From Brasenia schreberi (lineage: Eukaryota; Streptophyta; Magnoliopsida; Nymphaeales; Cabombaceae), in contig JAYKKT010000059.1 in assembly GCA_036023115.1 (NCBI GenBank), positions 10,006,501 through 10,070,500 of the forward strand: a stretch of DNA of 64,000 nucleotides. Direction: 5' to 3'. Position numbers and translations under genes: made by a program. The notes beneath the pieces were generated by a model, which ran no database searches, was not told the DNA's origin, and saw nothing but the letters and a program-made list of their open reading frames with translations. Positions within the stretch are counted from its first letter, which is position 1, and every line of letters starts with the position of its first letter. Shown piece after piece: positions 47,120-57,029 of the stretch.

Positions 47120-48003
47120 TGATTTGTTCCCTTGGATTTGCTTCTAGTAGTCATGATTCGCTCTCTTTGTTAAGTGTACTATTGCAAATGATCGTATCAT
47201 TCTTTCTTTATATGTTGATGATATGATTATTACTTGGTTATGATATTAATGGCATTACACAGCCTTGAAAAGAAATTAGCTGACGATTTGAAATGAAGGA
47301 CCTAGTTGATGGTGAACTTCTGAGTGATCCCACACCTTATAGACAGATGGTTGGAGCACTCACATATCTCACCATAACACGACCTGATATTGCTCATGCT
47401 GTTCATACTGTAAGTCAGTTTCAGCATGCACCCACCTCAGTGCATATGAGTGCTGTTATGAGGATTGTTCGTTATATTCGACAAACCTCAACTAAGGGAG
47501 TATTTCTATCTTCCTCCTCGTTATTTCAGTTGCTTGCCTATACTGATGCTGATTGGGGTGGTGATGTGAATGGCAGGCACTCTACTACTGGATATTGCAT
47601 ATTCCTTGGTCACTCACTCATTTCATGAAGATGCAAGAAACAACAAAAGGTGTCTCTTTCGTCCACTGAAGCAGAGTATCGTGCAATGGCCAACACTACT
47701 ACAGAACTAACTTGGTTGCGACAACTACTTCAAGACTTGGGCATACAACTGGGAGCTTCTCCAATAATGTTCTGCGACAACAAAAGCGCTATGTATATAG
47801 CCAACAACCATACCTTTCATGAGCGCACCAAGCATATAGAGATGGACTGTCACTATGTTCGTGAAGAGCATCTACAAGGCAACTTGACACTACAGTTTGT
47901 AAAATCAGAATATCAACTTGCAGATGTGTTCACCAAGTCCTTACCTGCCCCTCGGTTTCAATCTTTAATTGGCAAACTTCAAGTCATGGAGCTGTCAGTT
48001 TGA
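47120..48003 (+). pseudogene. Copia-2 RT end and RNase H
   Basis: Past the deletion, LYVDDMIIT (47208-47234) still carries the RT catalytic Asp pair but is out of frame with the main ORF. A second gap follows FEMKDL at ~47306: about 60 codons (usual LGIE...TP region) are missing. RNase H/C-terminal sequence is then mostly open: 47293-47628 (PYRQMVGALTYLTITRPDIA; DADWGGDVNGRHSTTG), one stop where Trp is usual (47626), and 47650-48003 (SLSSTEAEYRAMA; CDNKSAMYIA; RTKHIEMDCHYVRE; LADVFTKSL). Confidence 0.9.
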
Positions 48004-48442
48004 GGGGGGGTGTTAGGAAAATAGGTTGGGCCCCTCTGGCCCGGGCCGGGCAGGCCCTGGGCCACTGGGCCATCAAGGCCCGGGCCAGGGGGGCCACTAG
48101 CCGTTGGGGGCCCTGGTCCCCAACGGCTACTATTATAACCGTTGGGGGCTGGCTGCAGCCAGCCCCCTCTCTTCTCTCTTTACTCTTTACTCTTTCACTC
48201 TCTCTCACTCTTCTTCACTCATTCCTTCTCTATAAATACACTTGTAATCTCTTGTAAATTTAAGCCTTTGATGGCTAATGAATAACGATTATTTATTCAA
48301 GCTTGTGCTTTGTTTATTCTCCTTTTCGCATGCACTTATTGCTCTCGGCTATTCCCTTTTCTAAGGGCTTGTGATTGTTACTTTGTGGTATTGTCCACTC
48401 GTTGATCTTCCGCAACTATATTGAAGCATAGACTTCATTACA
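47999..48442 (+). repeat. Copia-2 PPT and 3' LTR
   Basis: The purine tract ttgaggggggg precedes TGTTAGGAAAATAGG at 48011. The LTR ends CTTCATTACA at 48442. It has an extra gggccg (48051) and ttactct unit (~48186) relative to the 5' LTR. Confidence 0.95.
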
Positions 48443-48770
48443 CGTATACATAATGAGGTTATTAGAAACAAAGTAAGAGTGGCACCAATAGAGGATAAAA
48501 TGAGAGAACATCGTTTAAGATGGTTTGGAGATATAGAAAGAAGATCAAAAGAAGAACCTTTAAGAAGGTTAGAAAAACTAAATTGGGAAAGTGTTAAAAG
48601 AGGTAGAGGACGACCACAAAAGTGTTGGAAAGAAACAATAAAGAACGATCTAGCTTATTGGGAGTTAACTGCTAACATGGCACAAGATAGGGATCTGTGG
48701 AAACAAAGAATCCATATAGCCGACCCAGTCTAGTATGGGAAAAGGCTTTGTTGTTGTTGTTGTTGTTGTG
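48443..48770 (+). pseudogene. RTE-I C-terminal domain after Copia-2
   Basis: The TSD cgtat is followed by HNEVIRNKVRVAPIEDKMRE, HRLRWFGDIERRSKEEPLRR and RGRPQKCWKETIKNDLAYWE to RIHIADPV and stop at 48731-48733. The 3' end (ctagtatgggaaaaggctttg) and (TTG)n follow. The last 84 codons are uninterrupted. Confidence 0.9.
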
Positions 48771-48997
48771 TTATTTACCATAGATTCTATAAATTATGAT
48801 AGAGCTCTGTGGAAATGAAGAATCCATGTAGGTGACCCATCTAGTATGGGAAAAGGGTTAGATGTTGTTGTTGTTGTGCAGTGTGACTACAGAGTTGAGT
48901 TTAATACATCATGATTTATTCAACAGGACTTCATTTTCAGTATTTTAAGGGTTCCAAGTAAATGTAGCTTTAAATTGATCAACTTACCTTATTTCAG

Positions 48998-49180
48998 GTG
49001 ATTGGAATTGATCTCTTGTCTCAATCCCTTCTTCCTGCAATTGTGGAGCTTGCAGAGGATAGGCATTGGAGAGTCCGGCTTGCTATCATTGAATACATTC
49101 CTTTATTAGCTAGTCAGTTGGGTGTTGGATTTTTTGATGATAAGCTTGGTGCTCTTTGTATGCAGTGGCTGGAAGATCAG
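48998..49180 (+). CDS. PP2AA: PP2A scaffold subunit A, exon 6 of visible part
   Basis: It encodes [40 protein letters not shown] and [20 protein letters not shown], the HEAT 10-11 region, where scaffold loops contact the catalytic subunit. The acceptor is tttcag|gtgatt and the donor is gatcag|gtttgg. It is 61 complete codons, the longest visible exon. The first codon is GTG (Val), so it is an internal exon, not a start. Confidence 0.95.
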
Positions 49181-49487
49181 GTTTGGATGCTCTCGTTGGG
49201 ATTTTTTTAGAGATTCTAGTTTAGATTTCACTGTTTTCAATTTCTTCCTGTTTATTAATGTGCAACTGATTTTGCCGATGCAAATGTCGTTCTTGTCTCG
49301 ATTTATTTGTTTAGCAATACCATGTGCAAGTGTTCACCTTACTTTTCTTCTGAGACCTGTCAGTGGAATAATAGTCATGTAATGGTTTACTTATCATGTG
49401 TCCTACTTGTTACATCTTCTTTTCCATCAGTAAATTGTTTTTGGGAGCGATGAGTTTCATTAGTTACATCTGGTTTTGTTTTTGTAG

Positions 49488-49580
49488 GTTTTCTCAATCC
49501 GTGAAGCTGCTGCAAATAACTTAAAGCGGCTCGCAGAGGAATTTGGCCCAGAATGGGCAATGCATCACATCATCCCTCAG
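49488..49580 (+). CDS. PP2AA: PP2A scaffold subunit A, exon 7 of visible part
   Basis: It encodes [20 protein letters not shown] and [11 protein letters not shown]. The acceptor is ttgtag|gttttc and the donor is cctcag|gtcaac. The intron before it (307 bp) is unoccupied. The intron after it is 12,256 bp and transposon-filled. Confidence 0.95.
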
Positions 49581-50378
49581 GTCAACTAATGAACTTGGTC
49601 AACTTCTTCCTCTTTCTTGTTTCACAACTCGCACCAACACAAATGCTTGTGCCTTAAGTCTGTTTTTATGCACTTTGCCTTTCAAGTCTAAAATGCCATT
49701 GGAACTTTAGACCATCGTTATAGCAGTCTCTTTACGCATCTTTATAGGAAGTACATAAACATACTATATTCGTCAGGCTTCTGAATGTAGTGAAGTAGAA
49801 AGTTGATATACACCTTTATTAAGCTTGGTAGATTTTTTCTTTGGCTTCTTATGATTGAAAAATGGGATAGATGATACGAGGGAATGGAAGAGTCAGAACT
49901 TTAAGGTGTTCCCCAGGAACACTGAGACCTCTAATCACAATTCACTGGCTTTCAAGAAAAACTGTACGTTGTTTAAGGAGTTTATGAGGATTGGATAATT
50001 TGGTAATGCACGATAATGCACAATCCAGAATTTCCATAACCAACAGAAAAAAGGTAGTTATGCCCAAAACAACGATTTTTGAGATTGGGCTCAAACCAAT
50101 GGAGGAATCATGTTCCATTACCATTCCCATCCGCTATCATCCTCATCCACTAAAAACAACTTTCTCTCGACACAGCTATTTATGGCTGAAAATACTAGTT
50201 TCCTGTTTCAGTGACTCAAAACAATGCTTCAAAGTAATTGGAGTATAAGTTCTGTGTATAAAAAATGGTTTAAGAAAAGATACATATGTTCTTGCACTAT
50301 AATTTTCTGAATTATCTTTGGTTGTTGCCAAGGTACCAATCTATTATGATGCATCAAGTGTGGCAGTTTCCTTTTATT
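49581..50378 (+). other. Intron, nothing firmly recognised
   Basis: It contains the inverted-type words ggaatcatgttccattaccattcc near 50107 that recall PIF/Harbinger MITE ends, but no TIR pair or TSD was found. No exon is seen. Confidence 0.4.
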
Positions 50379-50619
50379 CAATGTTGTAATAATCATATTG
50401 TTTCCGGTATCGCACGTAGCATTGATACACTATCATCATATTTAATCCTGTATAATAAGAAAAAACTATATACCTACAAGAGTAAGAAAGTTAAAGCTAA
50501 ACTATAAGTACAAACTTAAACAAACATGCAGGTTCAGAATTAAGATTACAATTTACAAAATACAAATACAAATTGCAAAGTTCAGACTTCAAAGTTCAAT
50601 TTCAATGTTTCATTCCACA

Positions 50620-50910
50620 AAACATGGATCATAATCAACAAATAGATCATACACATTATAGTCAGGGTTGCAATCATCATCATCGCCACCATCGTCATCA
50701 TCTCCCCCTTCTTCCATAATTCGGTTCCCCAATCTAGTACCTTCCACATTATCATCTCGAATCTCTACTTTTGCCTCTATTGCTCTCCAGTTTTCATCCT
50801 TAAATTGATGGAAGGTTACTTCTTAGACCCAATCATCAAGCATATCAACATTTTTGTACCTAACTAGGTCATATGACACCTTCCTTTCCCTTCTTAAATC
50901 TCTTTATATT
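50620..50910 (-). pseudogene. hAT-3 transposase tail exon
   Basis: The minus strand reads KRKVSYDLVRYKNVDMLDDW, a stop, then HQFKDENWRAIEAKVEIRDD, EGTRLGNRIMEEGGDDDDGG and YNVYDLFVDYDP. The acidic stretch and final FVDYDP match the hAT-1 tail (8375-8640). This is the C-terminal end of a hAT transposase after its last intron. Confidence 0.65.
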
Positions 50911-50951
50911 TGTCTATAAAAAACAAAAGAAAGAATATAATAATATTATAC

Positions 50952-52140
50952 AACAACAACTAAGCCTTTTCCCATACTAGACGGGGTCGGCTACATGGAT
51001 TCTTTGTTTCCATAGAGCCCTATCATGTGCCATGTTAGCAGTTAACTCACAATAAGCTAGATCATTCTTTATTGTTTCTTTCCAACACTTTTGTGGTCGT
51101 CCTCTATCTCTTTTAATACTTTTCAAATTTAGTTTTCATACCTTATTAGAGGTTCTTCTTATGATCTTCTTTCTATATATCCAAACCACCTTAAACAATA
51201 TTGTCTCATTTTATCCTCTATTGGTGCCACACATAATTTCTTTCTAATAACCTCATTATGTATACGATCTTTTCTTGTATGATAACTCATCCATCTCAAC
51301 ATCTTCATTTCTGTAAGCGACATCTTTTATACATCTTGATGATTAACTGCCCACACTCAGAACCATAAAACATGGCAGGTCTAATTGCTGCTCTATAATA
51401 TTTACCTTTTAACTTTAATGGTATCTTCTTATCACAAACAATACTTTGATGCTCCTCTCCATTTTAACCAACCAGCATTAATTTTATGCGTAACATCTCC
51501 ATCAATTCTTCTGTCACTCTGAGAAATTGACCCTAGGTATTTAAAACTTTCCTTTTGGGGGATGGAATGTATGCCAATTTTAATTTCTATGTCCTCTGAA
51601 GTAACCAAATGATCAAACTTACATTCCATATATTTTGTATTTGTTCTACTAAGTCGGAAGTCTTTACTTTCTAATGTTTCTCTCCATAGTTCCAATTTTC
51701 TATTAACTTTTTCCTTAGACTCCTCCACTAATACAATGTCATCTGCAAATAACATACACCAAGGTACTTCAACTTGAATATGTTTTGTTAACTCATCCAT
51801 CACCATTATAAATAAGTATGGACTTAAAGTTGATCCTTGATGTAACCCAATATTAACTTCAAAGAAGTCTGTCGTTCCTTCATGAGTCCTCACACATGTT
51901 TTTGCACCATCATACATGTCTCTTATAAGGTTAATATATGTCAATGGGATACCTCTTTTTTCCAAAGTTATCCAAAGAACCTCCCTCGGTACCCTATCAT
52001 AAGCTTTTTCTAGATCAATAAATATCATGTGAAGGTCTTTCTTTTTTGCTCTAAAATGTTCCATAAGTCGTCTCAAAAGGTGAATCGCTTCAAAAGTAGA
52101 TCTACCTTGCATGAATCCAAATTGGTTCTCCGTTGTACTC
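50952..52140 (-). mobile_element. RTE-J: 3' part of an RTE, joined to RTE-K
   Basis: TTG tail at 50952, then C-terminus and RT up to STTENQFGF (minus strand), with an intact [14 protein letters not shown] at ~51745. At 52140 the sequence jumps back to the LELWRETL codons of a second copy in the same orientation. No TSD separates J from K, so this is a chimeric junction and not a normal insertion. Confidence 0.8.
51432..52140 (-). pseudogene. RTE-J reverse transcriptase, open segment
   Basis: An open minus-strand frame of about 235 codons with [64 protein letters not shown] and [19 protein letters not shown]. It reads on into RTE-K through the junction. The RT motifs are complete, but endonuclease and C-terminus are separated or broken. 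Confidence 0.85.
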
Positions 52141-52331
52141 AATGTTTCTCTCCGTAGTTTCAATTTTCTTTTAACTTTTTCCTTATACTCCTCCACTAAC
52201 ATAATGTGCATACATCAAGGTATTTCATCTTGAATATGTTTTGTTATCTCATCAATTACCATTATAAAGAAGTATGGACTTAAAGTTGATCCTTTATGTA
52301 ACCGAATATTAACTTCAAAGAAGTTTGTCAT

Positions 52332-54794
52332 TCATTCATAAGTACTCATACATGATTTTGCACCATCGTACATGTCTCTTATAAAGTTAATGTATGTCAA
52401 TGGGGTACCTTTTCTTTCCAAAGTTCTCCAAAGAACCTCCCTTGGTACCCTATCATAAGCTTTTTCTAAATCAATAAATATCATGTGAAGGTCTTTCTTT
52501 TTTGCTCTAAAATGTTTCATAAGACATCTCAAAAGGTGAATCGTTTCAATAGTAGATATGCCTGACATGAATCCAAATTGGTTCTTTGTTGTACTTGATA
52601 TTTGTCTTAACCTACGTTTGATAATTCTTTCCCATAATTTCATAGCATGGCTCATTAACTTGATACCTCGATAATTCGCACAATTTTGAATGTCTCTCTT
52701 GTTCTTATATATGGGTATAAGTGTACTTGCTCTCCATTCCTTGGGCATCTTTTGGTTTTTCCATATTTCATTAAATAGTCTTTTCAGCCAAGTGATTCCT
52801 ATTTCTCCTAGTATTTTCCAAACTTCTATAGGAATATTGTGTGGTCCTACCGATCTACCACCCTTCGTATGTTTAAGAGCCTCTTTGACTTCATTCTTTT
52901 CAATACGTCGATATAAATTGTGGTTTATATACTTTTCTGATTTGGCTAACTCTCTTAAGCTAATACTGACATCTTTATTTTCATTAAAAAGCTTATAAAA
53001 TTAGTTTTTTCATCTATTTCTCATATCATTATTTGTCATTAGAATTTTTTCATCCTCGTTTTTTATGCATCTAACAGAATTAAGATCTTTAGTTTTCTTA
53101 TCTCTAGCCCTAGCTATCCTAAAAATATCTCTTTCACCCTCTATTGAGTTGAGTTTTTTATATAAATCCTCCCAAATTTTAGCTTTTGCTTCACTCTCGG
53201 CCTTTTTCGCTTCCTTCTTTGCTTTCGTATATGCATCTAAAGTTTCACTAGTTTTCTTAGCATAATGTAATTTTTAACATGCCCTCTTTGCCTTGATTTT
53301 ATTTTGTACTACTTCACTCCACCACCAAGCTTCTTTTTGTGTCGGTACACCTCTCTTAGATATACCTAACACATCTTTCTCCACTTTCCTAATATGTATA
53401 GCCATATTGTTCCACATATCACAGGGTATACCAACATAATTCCAAACATCTCATAGAAGGACTTTCTGTTTAAATATATCTTCTCTCGCTTTTGAGGTTC
53501 CACCATTTAGTCTGAATAGCTCAATGCACTCTTTTCTTCTTTGTCCATTTTTTTATTTGTAAATCCATAACTAAAAGTTGATGTTGGGCGGTTAAGCTTT
53601 CTCTTGGAATTACCTTGCAATCTTTACAACACGCTCTATCTTTTTTTCTACAAATGAAGTAATCAATTTGTGTTTGTGATAAGCCACTCTTATAAGTAAT
53701 TAAATGTTCATCTCATTTTTTGAAGATTGTATTGATTATAAAGAGATCAAATGCACAACAACAACAACTAAGCCTTTTCCCATACTAGACGGGGTCGGCT
53801 ACAAAGAACCTCCCTCGGTACCCTATCATAAGCTTTTTCTAGATCAATAAATATCATGTGAAGGTCTTTCTTTTTTGCTCTAAAATGTTCCATAAGACGT
53901 CTCAAAAGGTGAATCGCTTCAATAGTAGATCTACCTAGCATAAATCCAAATTGGTTCTCTGTTGTACTTGATACTTGTCTTAACCTACGTTCGATAATTC
54001 TTTCCCATAATTTCATAGTACGACTCATTAACTTGATACCTCGACAATTTGTACAATTTTGAATGTCTCCCTTGTTCTTATATACGGGTATAAGTGTACT
54101 TGCTCTCCATTCCTCGGGCATCTTTTGGTTTTTCCATATTTCATTAAATAGTCTTGTGAGCCAAGTGATTCCTATTTCTCCTAGTATTTTCCAAACTTCT
54201 ATAGGAATATTATCCCATTTATATCCCTATTTCCAAACTTCCATAAAGAGATCAAATGCCATAGCAAAATTTGAAATCTCCTTACCTTCCTCATTTATAT
54301 CCCCAAAACCAAAGTTTCTATGAATATCTTGATATCCTAATGTGTCTTTACCGACATGTCCATTTAAGTCTCCTCCTAAACAAATCATCTCCCTTTGTGC
54401 AATTCTTTGAATCACCTTATCTAACTCTTCCTAAAAAGCTGTCTTTATACTATCTTCTAGTCGTACTTGGGGTGTGCTCCTAACACTAATTTCAACGTCA
54501 TGATTCGTCACCATTTCATTGTATGTCTACTACACTATCCTTTAAATATTTATTTATGATAATACCAACTCCGTTTCGAGCCTTTTCTTTACCTGAGTAC
54601 CATAATTTAAAACCTGTATCCTTTATCTCATTTGCTTTTTCATCAATCCATTTTGTCTCTTGTAAACATAGATTATGAATCTTTCTCTTAATTATAGTAT
54701 CTCCCACTTCTATTAGCTTACCAGATAATGTTTCGATATTCCAAGAACCAATACGAATCTTATTATCTAGGACTAGATTCTTTACCCCCCGCAT
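52332..54794 (-). pseudogene. RTE-K polyprotein pieces
   Basis: Minus strand: 54794-54516 (MRGVKNLVLDNKIRIGSWNI; LQETKWIDEKANEI), 54415-54243 (GGDLNGHVGKDTLGYQDIHR), linker to ~52990, RT start 52748-52332 ([36 protein letters not shown]). RTE-L interrupts it at 53756. Frameshifts and stops occur in every domain. Confidence 0.8.
53756..54242 (-). mobile_element. RTE-L: 487-bp rearranged RTE in RTE-K, perfect 17-bp TSD
   Basis: ataaagagatcaaatgc occurs immediately before (53739-53755) and again at 54243-54259. Minus strand: RT codons for [20 protein letters not shown] to [14 protein letters not shown], then a jump over about 1.2 kb to the last 45 bases of the 3' end (gtagccgaccccgtctagta) and TTG tail. 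At its 5' border lies a ~28-bp filler (tcccatttatatccctatttcc...) patched from other parts of the same family. Confidence 0.9.
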
Positions 54795-55140
54795 CTGTCC
54801 ATATTCAAAATGTAGAGATGAATTTTTTTACTACATTCAGACGGCAATGTAGCGGGACTAACTTATTTACCTATACTCGTGCATGATGTGGGAACCCTCT
54901 CTGCAATTGATTCACTACATTCAGGCGAAAATGTAGTGACTCTTGCTTACTTATCACTGCATTCGGGCTCTGCAGCACGTCGCTAGGCGGGGACGTCCCA
55001 AAGCAAGTCTCATAATTTTTGTAATCCATGTTATAAAATCCGACGAAGTTTTACGTTGGTTGTCGGAAGCCTAACACAACCCTCCTTTATCTGGGCTTGG
55101 GACCGGCAATGCAATGGTGATCCCTTACATGGGCGGAGTT

Positions 55141-56378
55141 ACCACTAACCACCCTCACAAAAAAAAAACATTTGATCTTCAATTTAGAACCCTCTACTGG
55201 TGTACCCCACTATCATACCAGATCATCAGACCAAGAATAGGAGTCTCTAACACTCCTTCCTCACATCTCAATAGAGCACTTTAATTGAATATATAACCTG
55301 AAAATAAAAACACTTCATAAATCTCCAATCATCACAAAACACTCAAATAGAGTGTCTCCTACTTCAAGAATGCAATAAAAACACTTCATAACTTCATATT
55401 TTGTCTTTGAAAAAAGGAAAAACACAAATAACACAAAAAAACAACAAATACAAAGAATTTTTTTTTAAAAAACTCTCCAAATATACCACAATCCGAGTTA
55501 GGAGGCTTACACGGACATCATAGAACACTTTTTTGATAGCCTTGAACACCAAGGAGAGAGAATCACCAGAAGAGTGCTTGATGAGATCCCAAAAGTTCAC
55601 AGAAACCCGCAAAAATGCTCAAATGTTGTACGGGTCCCTAGGCGTATCCCCTTTATCATATCGCATGATACGATACGATAAGTTCCTATTTACGATACAA
55701 GTACTTGTATCGTATCGTGGTAGCACTGTATCATACGATACGGTGCAATATGGATAACACTGGTTTCAATTGTGAAATTTTACCACTAATCACCTTCTCA
55801 CAAAATAAATATCTAATCTTTAATGTTGAACTCTCAACTGTTGTACCCTATTGTCATGCGGAATCATTAGACTAAGGTTGGGAGTCTCTAATACCCCTTC
55901 CTGCCATCTCAATTGAGCACTTCAATTCATTCGTAAACCTGAAAATAAAAGAACTTCATAAATCCCAAATCTTCAAATAGCACCCAAATAGAGTGTCTCC
56001 CACTTAATGAATGCAATAAAAATCATATTCACACACTTAATAACTTCATATTTTGTTATTCAAAAAAAGAAAAACGCAAATAGCACAAAAAAACAACAAA
56101 TATAAAGAAATAAAATCAGAAAAATACTCAAAATATACCATAATCCGAGTTAGAGGCTTGCACGGACACAGTAGAGCACTTTTTTGGGAGCCAGGGGGAG
56201 AACCATCGGAAGATGGCTTGAGGTGCTCTAAAAAAACCACAGAAACCCGCAAAAATACTGGTTTCTGTTCTGCTAGGGACCCTTTATACGGGTCCTTAGG
56301 CGTATCGCCCGTATCGTGCGATACGACTCATATATTTTGAGTGTTTTTCTGAATTTTTTGCGATACGGCTAGTACTGA
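55141..56378 (-). mobile_element. Two tandem hAT 5' ends (hAT-3 right part and hAT-4)
   Basis: 55141-55762 and ~55763-56378 are diverged copies of the same ~620-bp region: BED finger, 5' leader and terminus. The minus strand near 55235-55150 shows GTPVEGSKLKIKC, and 55850-55766 shows LFCEKVISGKISQLKP, both BED zinc-finger pieces. Shared noncoding words include atagagtgtctc, cttcataacttcatattttgt and ccgagttag. hAT-4 ends near 56378 at gctagtactg; its other end was not found. The third relative is 11130-11848 in hAT-2. Confidence 0.75.
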
Positions 56379-56648
56379 ATAGGATTGGTTGGGCTAATAG
56401 GGCCCAACCTTGCTCACTTCGAGGATCAAGTCAATGTGGCTTGGTCACTAGGACCAGAATAGGTCCTTCAACAACTATCTACCTAGTCGTTGAGAGTCTA
56501 TCTCCTCTCTCTTATTGTATAAATTGTTGAAAACACTACTTATAAAAATATATAGCTTCTCATGGCTTAATTCTGTAAAATCCGCTCTTTGAGAAGTTCA
56601 TTCAATTTCAATAAAATGAATTCAGGATCTTTTACCTGATTTTTTACA
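56379..56648 (+). repeat. 5' LTR of the gag-pol-less element
   Basis: It shares aataggattggttgggc, tcgaggat/accaagtc, ctggtcactaggaccag and atatatagcttctcatgg with the 3' LTR at 59868-60158. It ends gattttttaca. The TATA-like tgtataaatt is at ~56517 and aataaaatgaattca at ~56611. Confidence 0.8.
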
Positions 56649-56662
56649 TGGTATTAGAGTCG
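56649..56662 (+). other. PBS of the gag-pol-less element
   Basis: tggtattagagtcg follows the LTR directly. It differs from the usual tggtatcagagcc by few bases, and is a decayed initiator-Met tRNA primer site. Confidence 0.75.
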
Positions 56663-57029
56663 TATCAAAAAGCGACATGATTTGCTGGCAATGCAGGGTA
56701 GTTGCCGGATTTTTGTGGTAGAGTGCTCAACATCTTCTTGCAGATCACGTTCATCAAGGCAGAAAGAACATAGAGCATCAATGATGATTCGTCTGATTTT
56801 TCTCTTGAGTCATGGAGCTCACGAAAGGGAAGAGATGTAGGAGAGGAGGGTCTCCAAACCTTCCGATCGAGATCCCTTTGGAAGGACAGGTCCAATGATG
56901 TGTGTGAGGAGAGGTCATGGAGTCGTGGCGGCAGAGAGGTCACGACGTAGCAGGAGTCGAGCTTGCATGTGAGCAATGAGTCGCCAATGATTTCAAAGGG
57001 AGCGGCCAATGGTCTAGTGATGATACTAG

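Larger units (their letters stand above)
43766..48442 (+). mobile_element. Copia-2: young Ty1/copia element with deleted RT
   Basis: 5' LTR 43766-44187, PBS at 44188, gag-pol, PPT (tttgaggggggg, 47999-48010), 3' LTR 48011-48442. The 5-bp TSD cgtat (43761-43765 and 48443-48447) is perfect. The LTRs differ only by a few substitutions and short indels, so it inserted recently. A different family from Copia-1/3. Confidence 0.97.
41240..48770 (+). mobile_element. RTE-I: young 5'-truncated RTE, perfect 16-bp TSD, holds Copia-2
   Basis: ttatttaccatagatt at 41224-41239 and 48771-48786 is a perfect 16-bp duplication of RTE-N sequence. The element starts within the APE domain (ggaggtggtagatag...) and ends with seven TTG units. 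Copia-2 (43766-48442) interrupts it in the C-terminal domain at the codons for TRKDRI. Without Copia-2 it is about 2.85 kb. Confidence 0.95.
41122..48870 (+). mobile_element. RTE-N: mini-RTE (leader fused to 3' end), split by RTE-I
   Basis: Left part 41122-41239: the complete RTE leader (ccaatgtaagggatcacccttgcat; cccaagcccggataaagg; ttttgtcgg). Right part from 48771: ctataaattatgatag fused directly to ctctgtggaaatgaagaatccatgtagg, the RTE 3' end, then ctagtatgggaaaagg and a TTG tail. With RTE-I removed the element is only about 220 bp: 5' leader plus 3' end, no coding part. The junction falls in a short shared word (atgatag). A TSD is uncertain; ttgttgtgc flanks both sides but overlaps the tail. 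Confidence 0.72.
52141..55140 (-). mobile_element. RTE-K: RTE 5' part, 3' truncated, holding RTE-L
   Basis: It runs from the RT palm region at 52141 back to the complete 5' leader at 55140 (cgaagttttacg; gggcttgggaccgg; gggcggagtt). APE, linker and part of RT are present with many breaks ([34 protein letters not shown] at 52450-52500; the APE region 54415-54227 and 54794-54516). The RT 3' part is missing and replaced by RTE-J. Confidence 0.82.
50379..55762 (-). mobile_element. hAT-3: hAT transposon invaded by RTE copies
   Basis: The left end CAATGTTGTAATAATCATAT and the right end read inward CAGTGTTATCCATATTGCAC, each followed by GTATCG-rich subterminal sequence, form the family TIRs. Flanks are cttttatt and gtttcaat (5 of 8 match), so the TSD is doubtful. 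The acidic tail exon lies at the left, and the BED finger and 5' region at the right (55141-55762). The catalytic middle is absent and RTE-J/K/L occupy the position (50952-55140). Confidence 0.75.

Noticed and set aside
48998..49210. ORF starting at GTG 48998 as an independent small gene
   Set aside because: It is the internal PP2AA exon with AG acceptor and GT donor; the reading past 49180 is intron.
50090..50140. PIF/Harbinger MITE suggested by ggaatcatgttccattaccattcc
   Set aside because: No inverted partner or 3-bp target duplication found.
49991..50248. Possible small gene in the 12-kb intron (85 codons)
   Set aside because: No family match by eye, no conserved start context and no splice link; likely chance opening.
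50371..55770. 8-bp TSD for hAT-3 (cttttatt / gtttcaat)
   Set aside because: Only 5 of 8 bases match, not better than could be expected for AT-rich flanks.
56665..57009. Minus-strand ORF of 114 codons within the LTR element as a captured gene
   Set aside because: No recognisable motif, and the plus strand just after the PBS is expected leader region. I leave it as undetermined.
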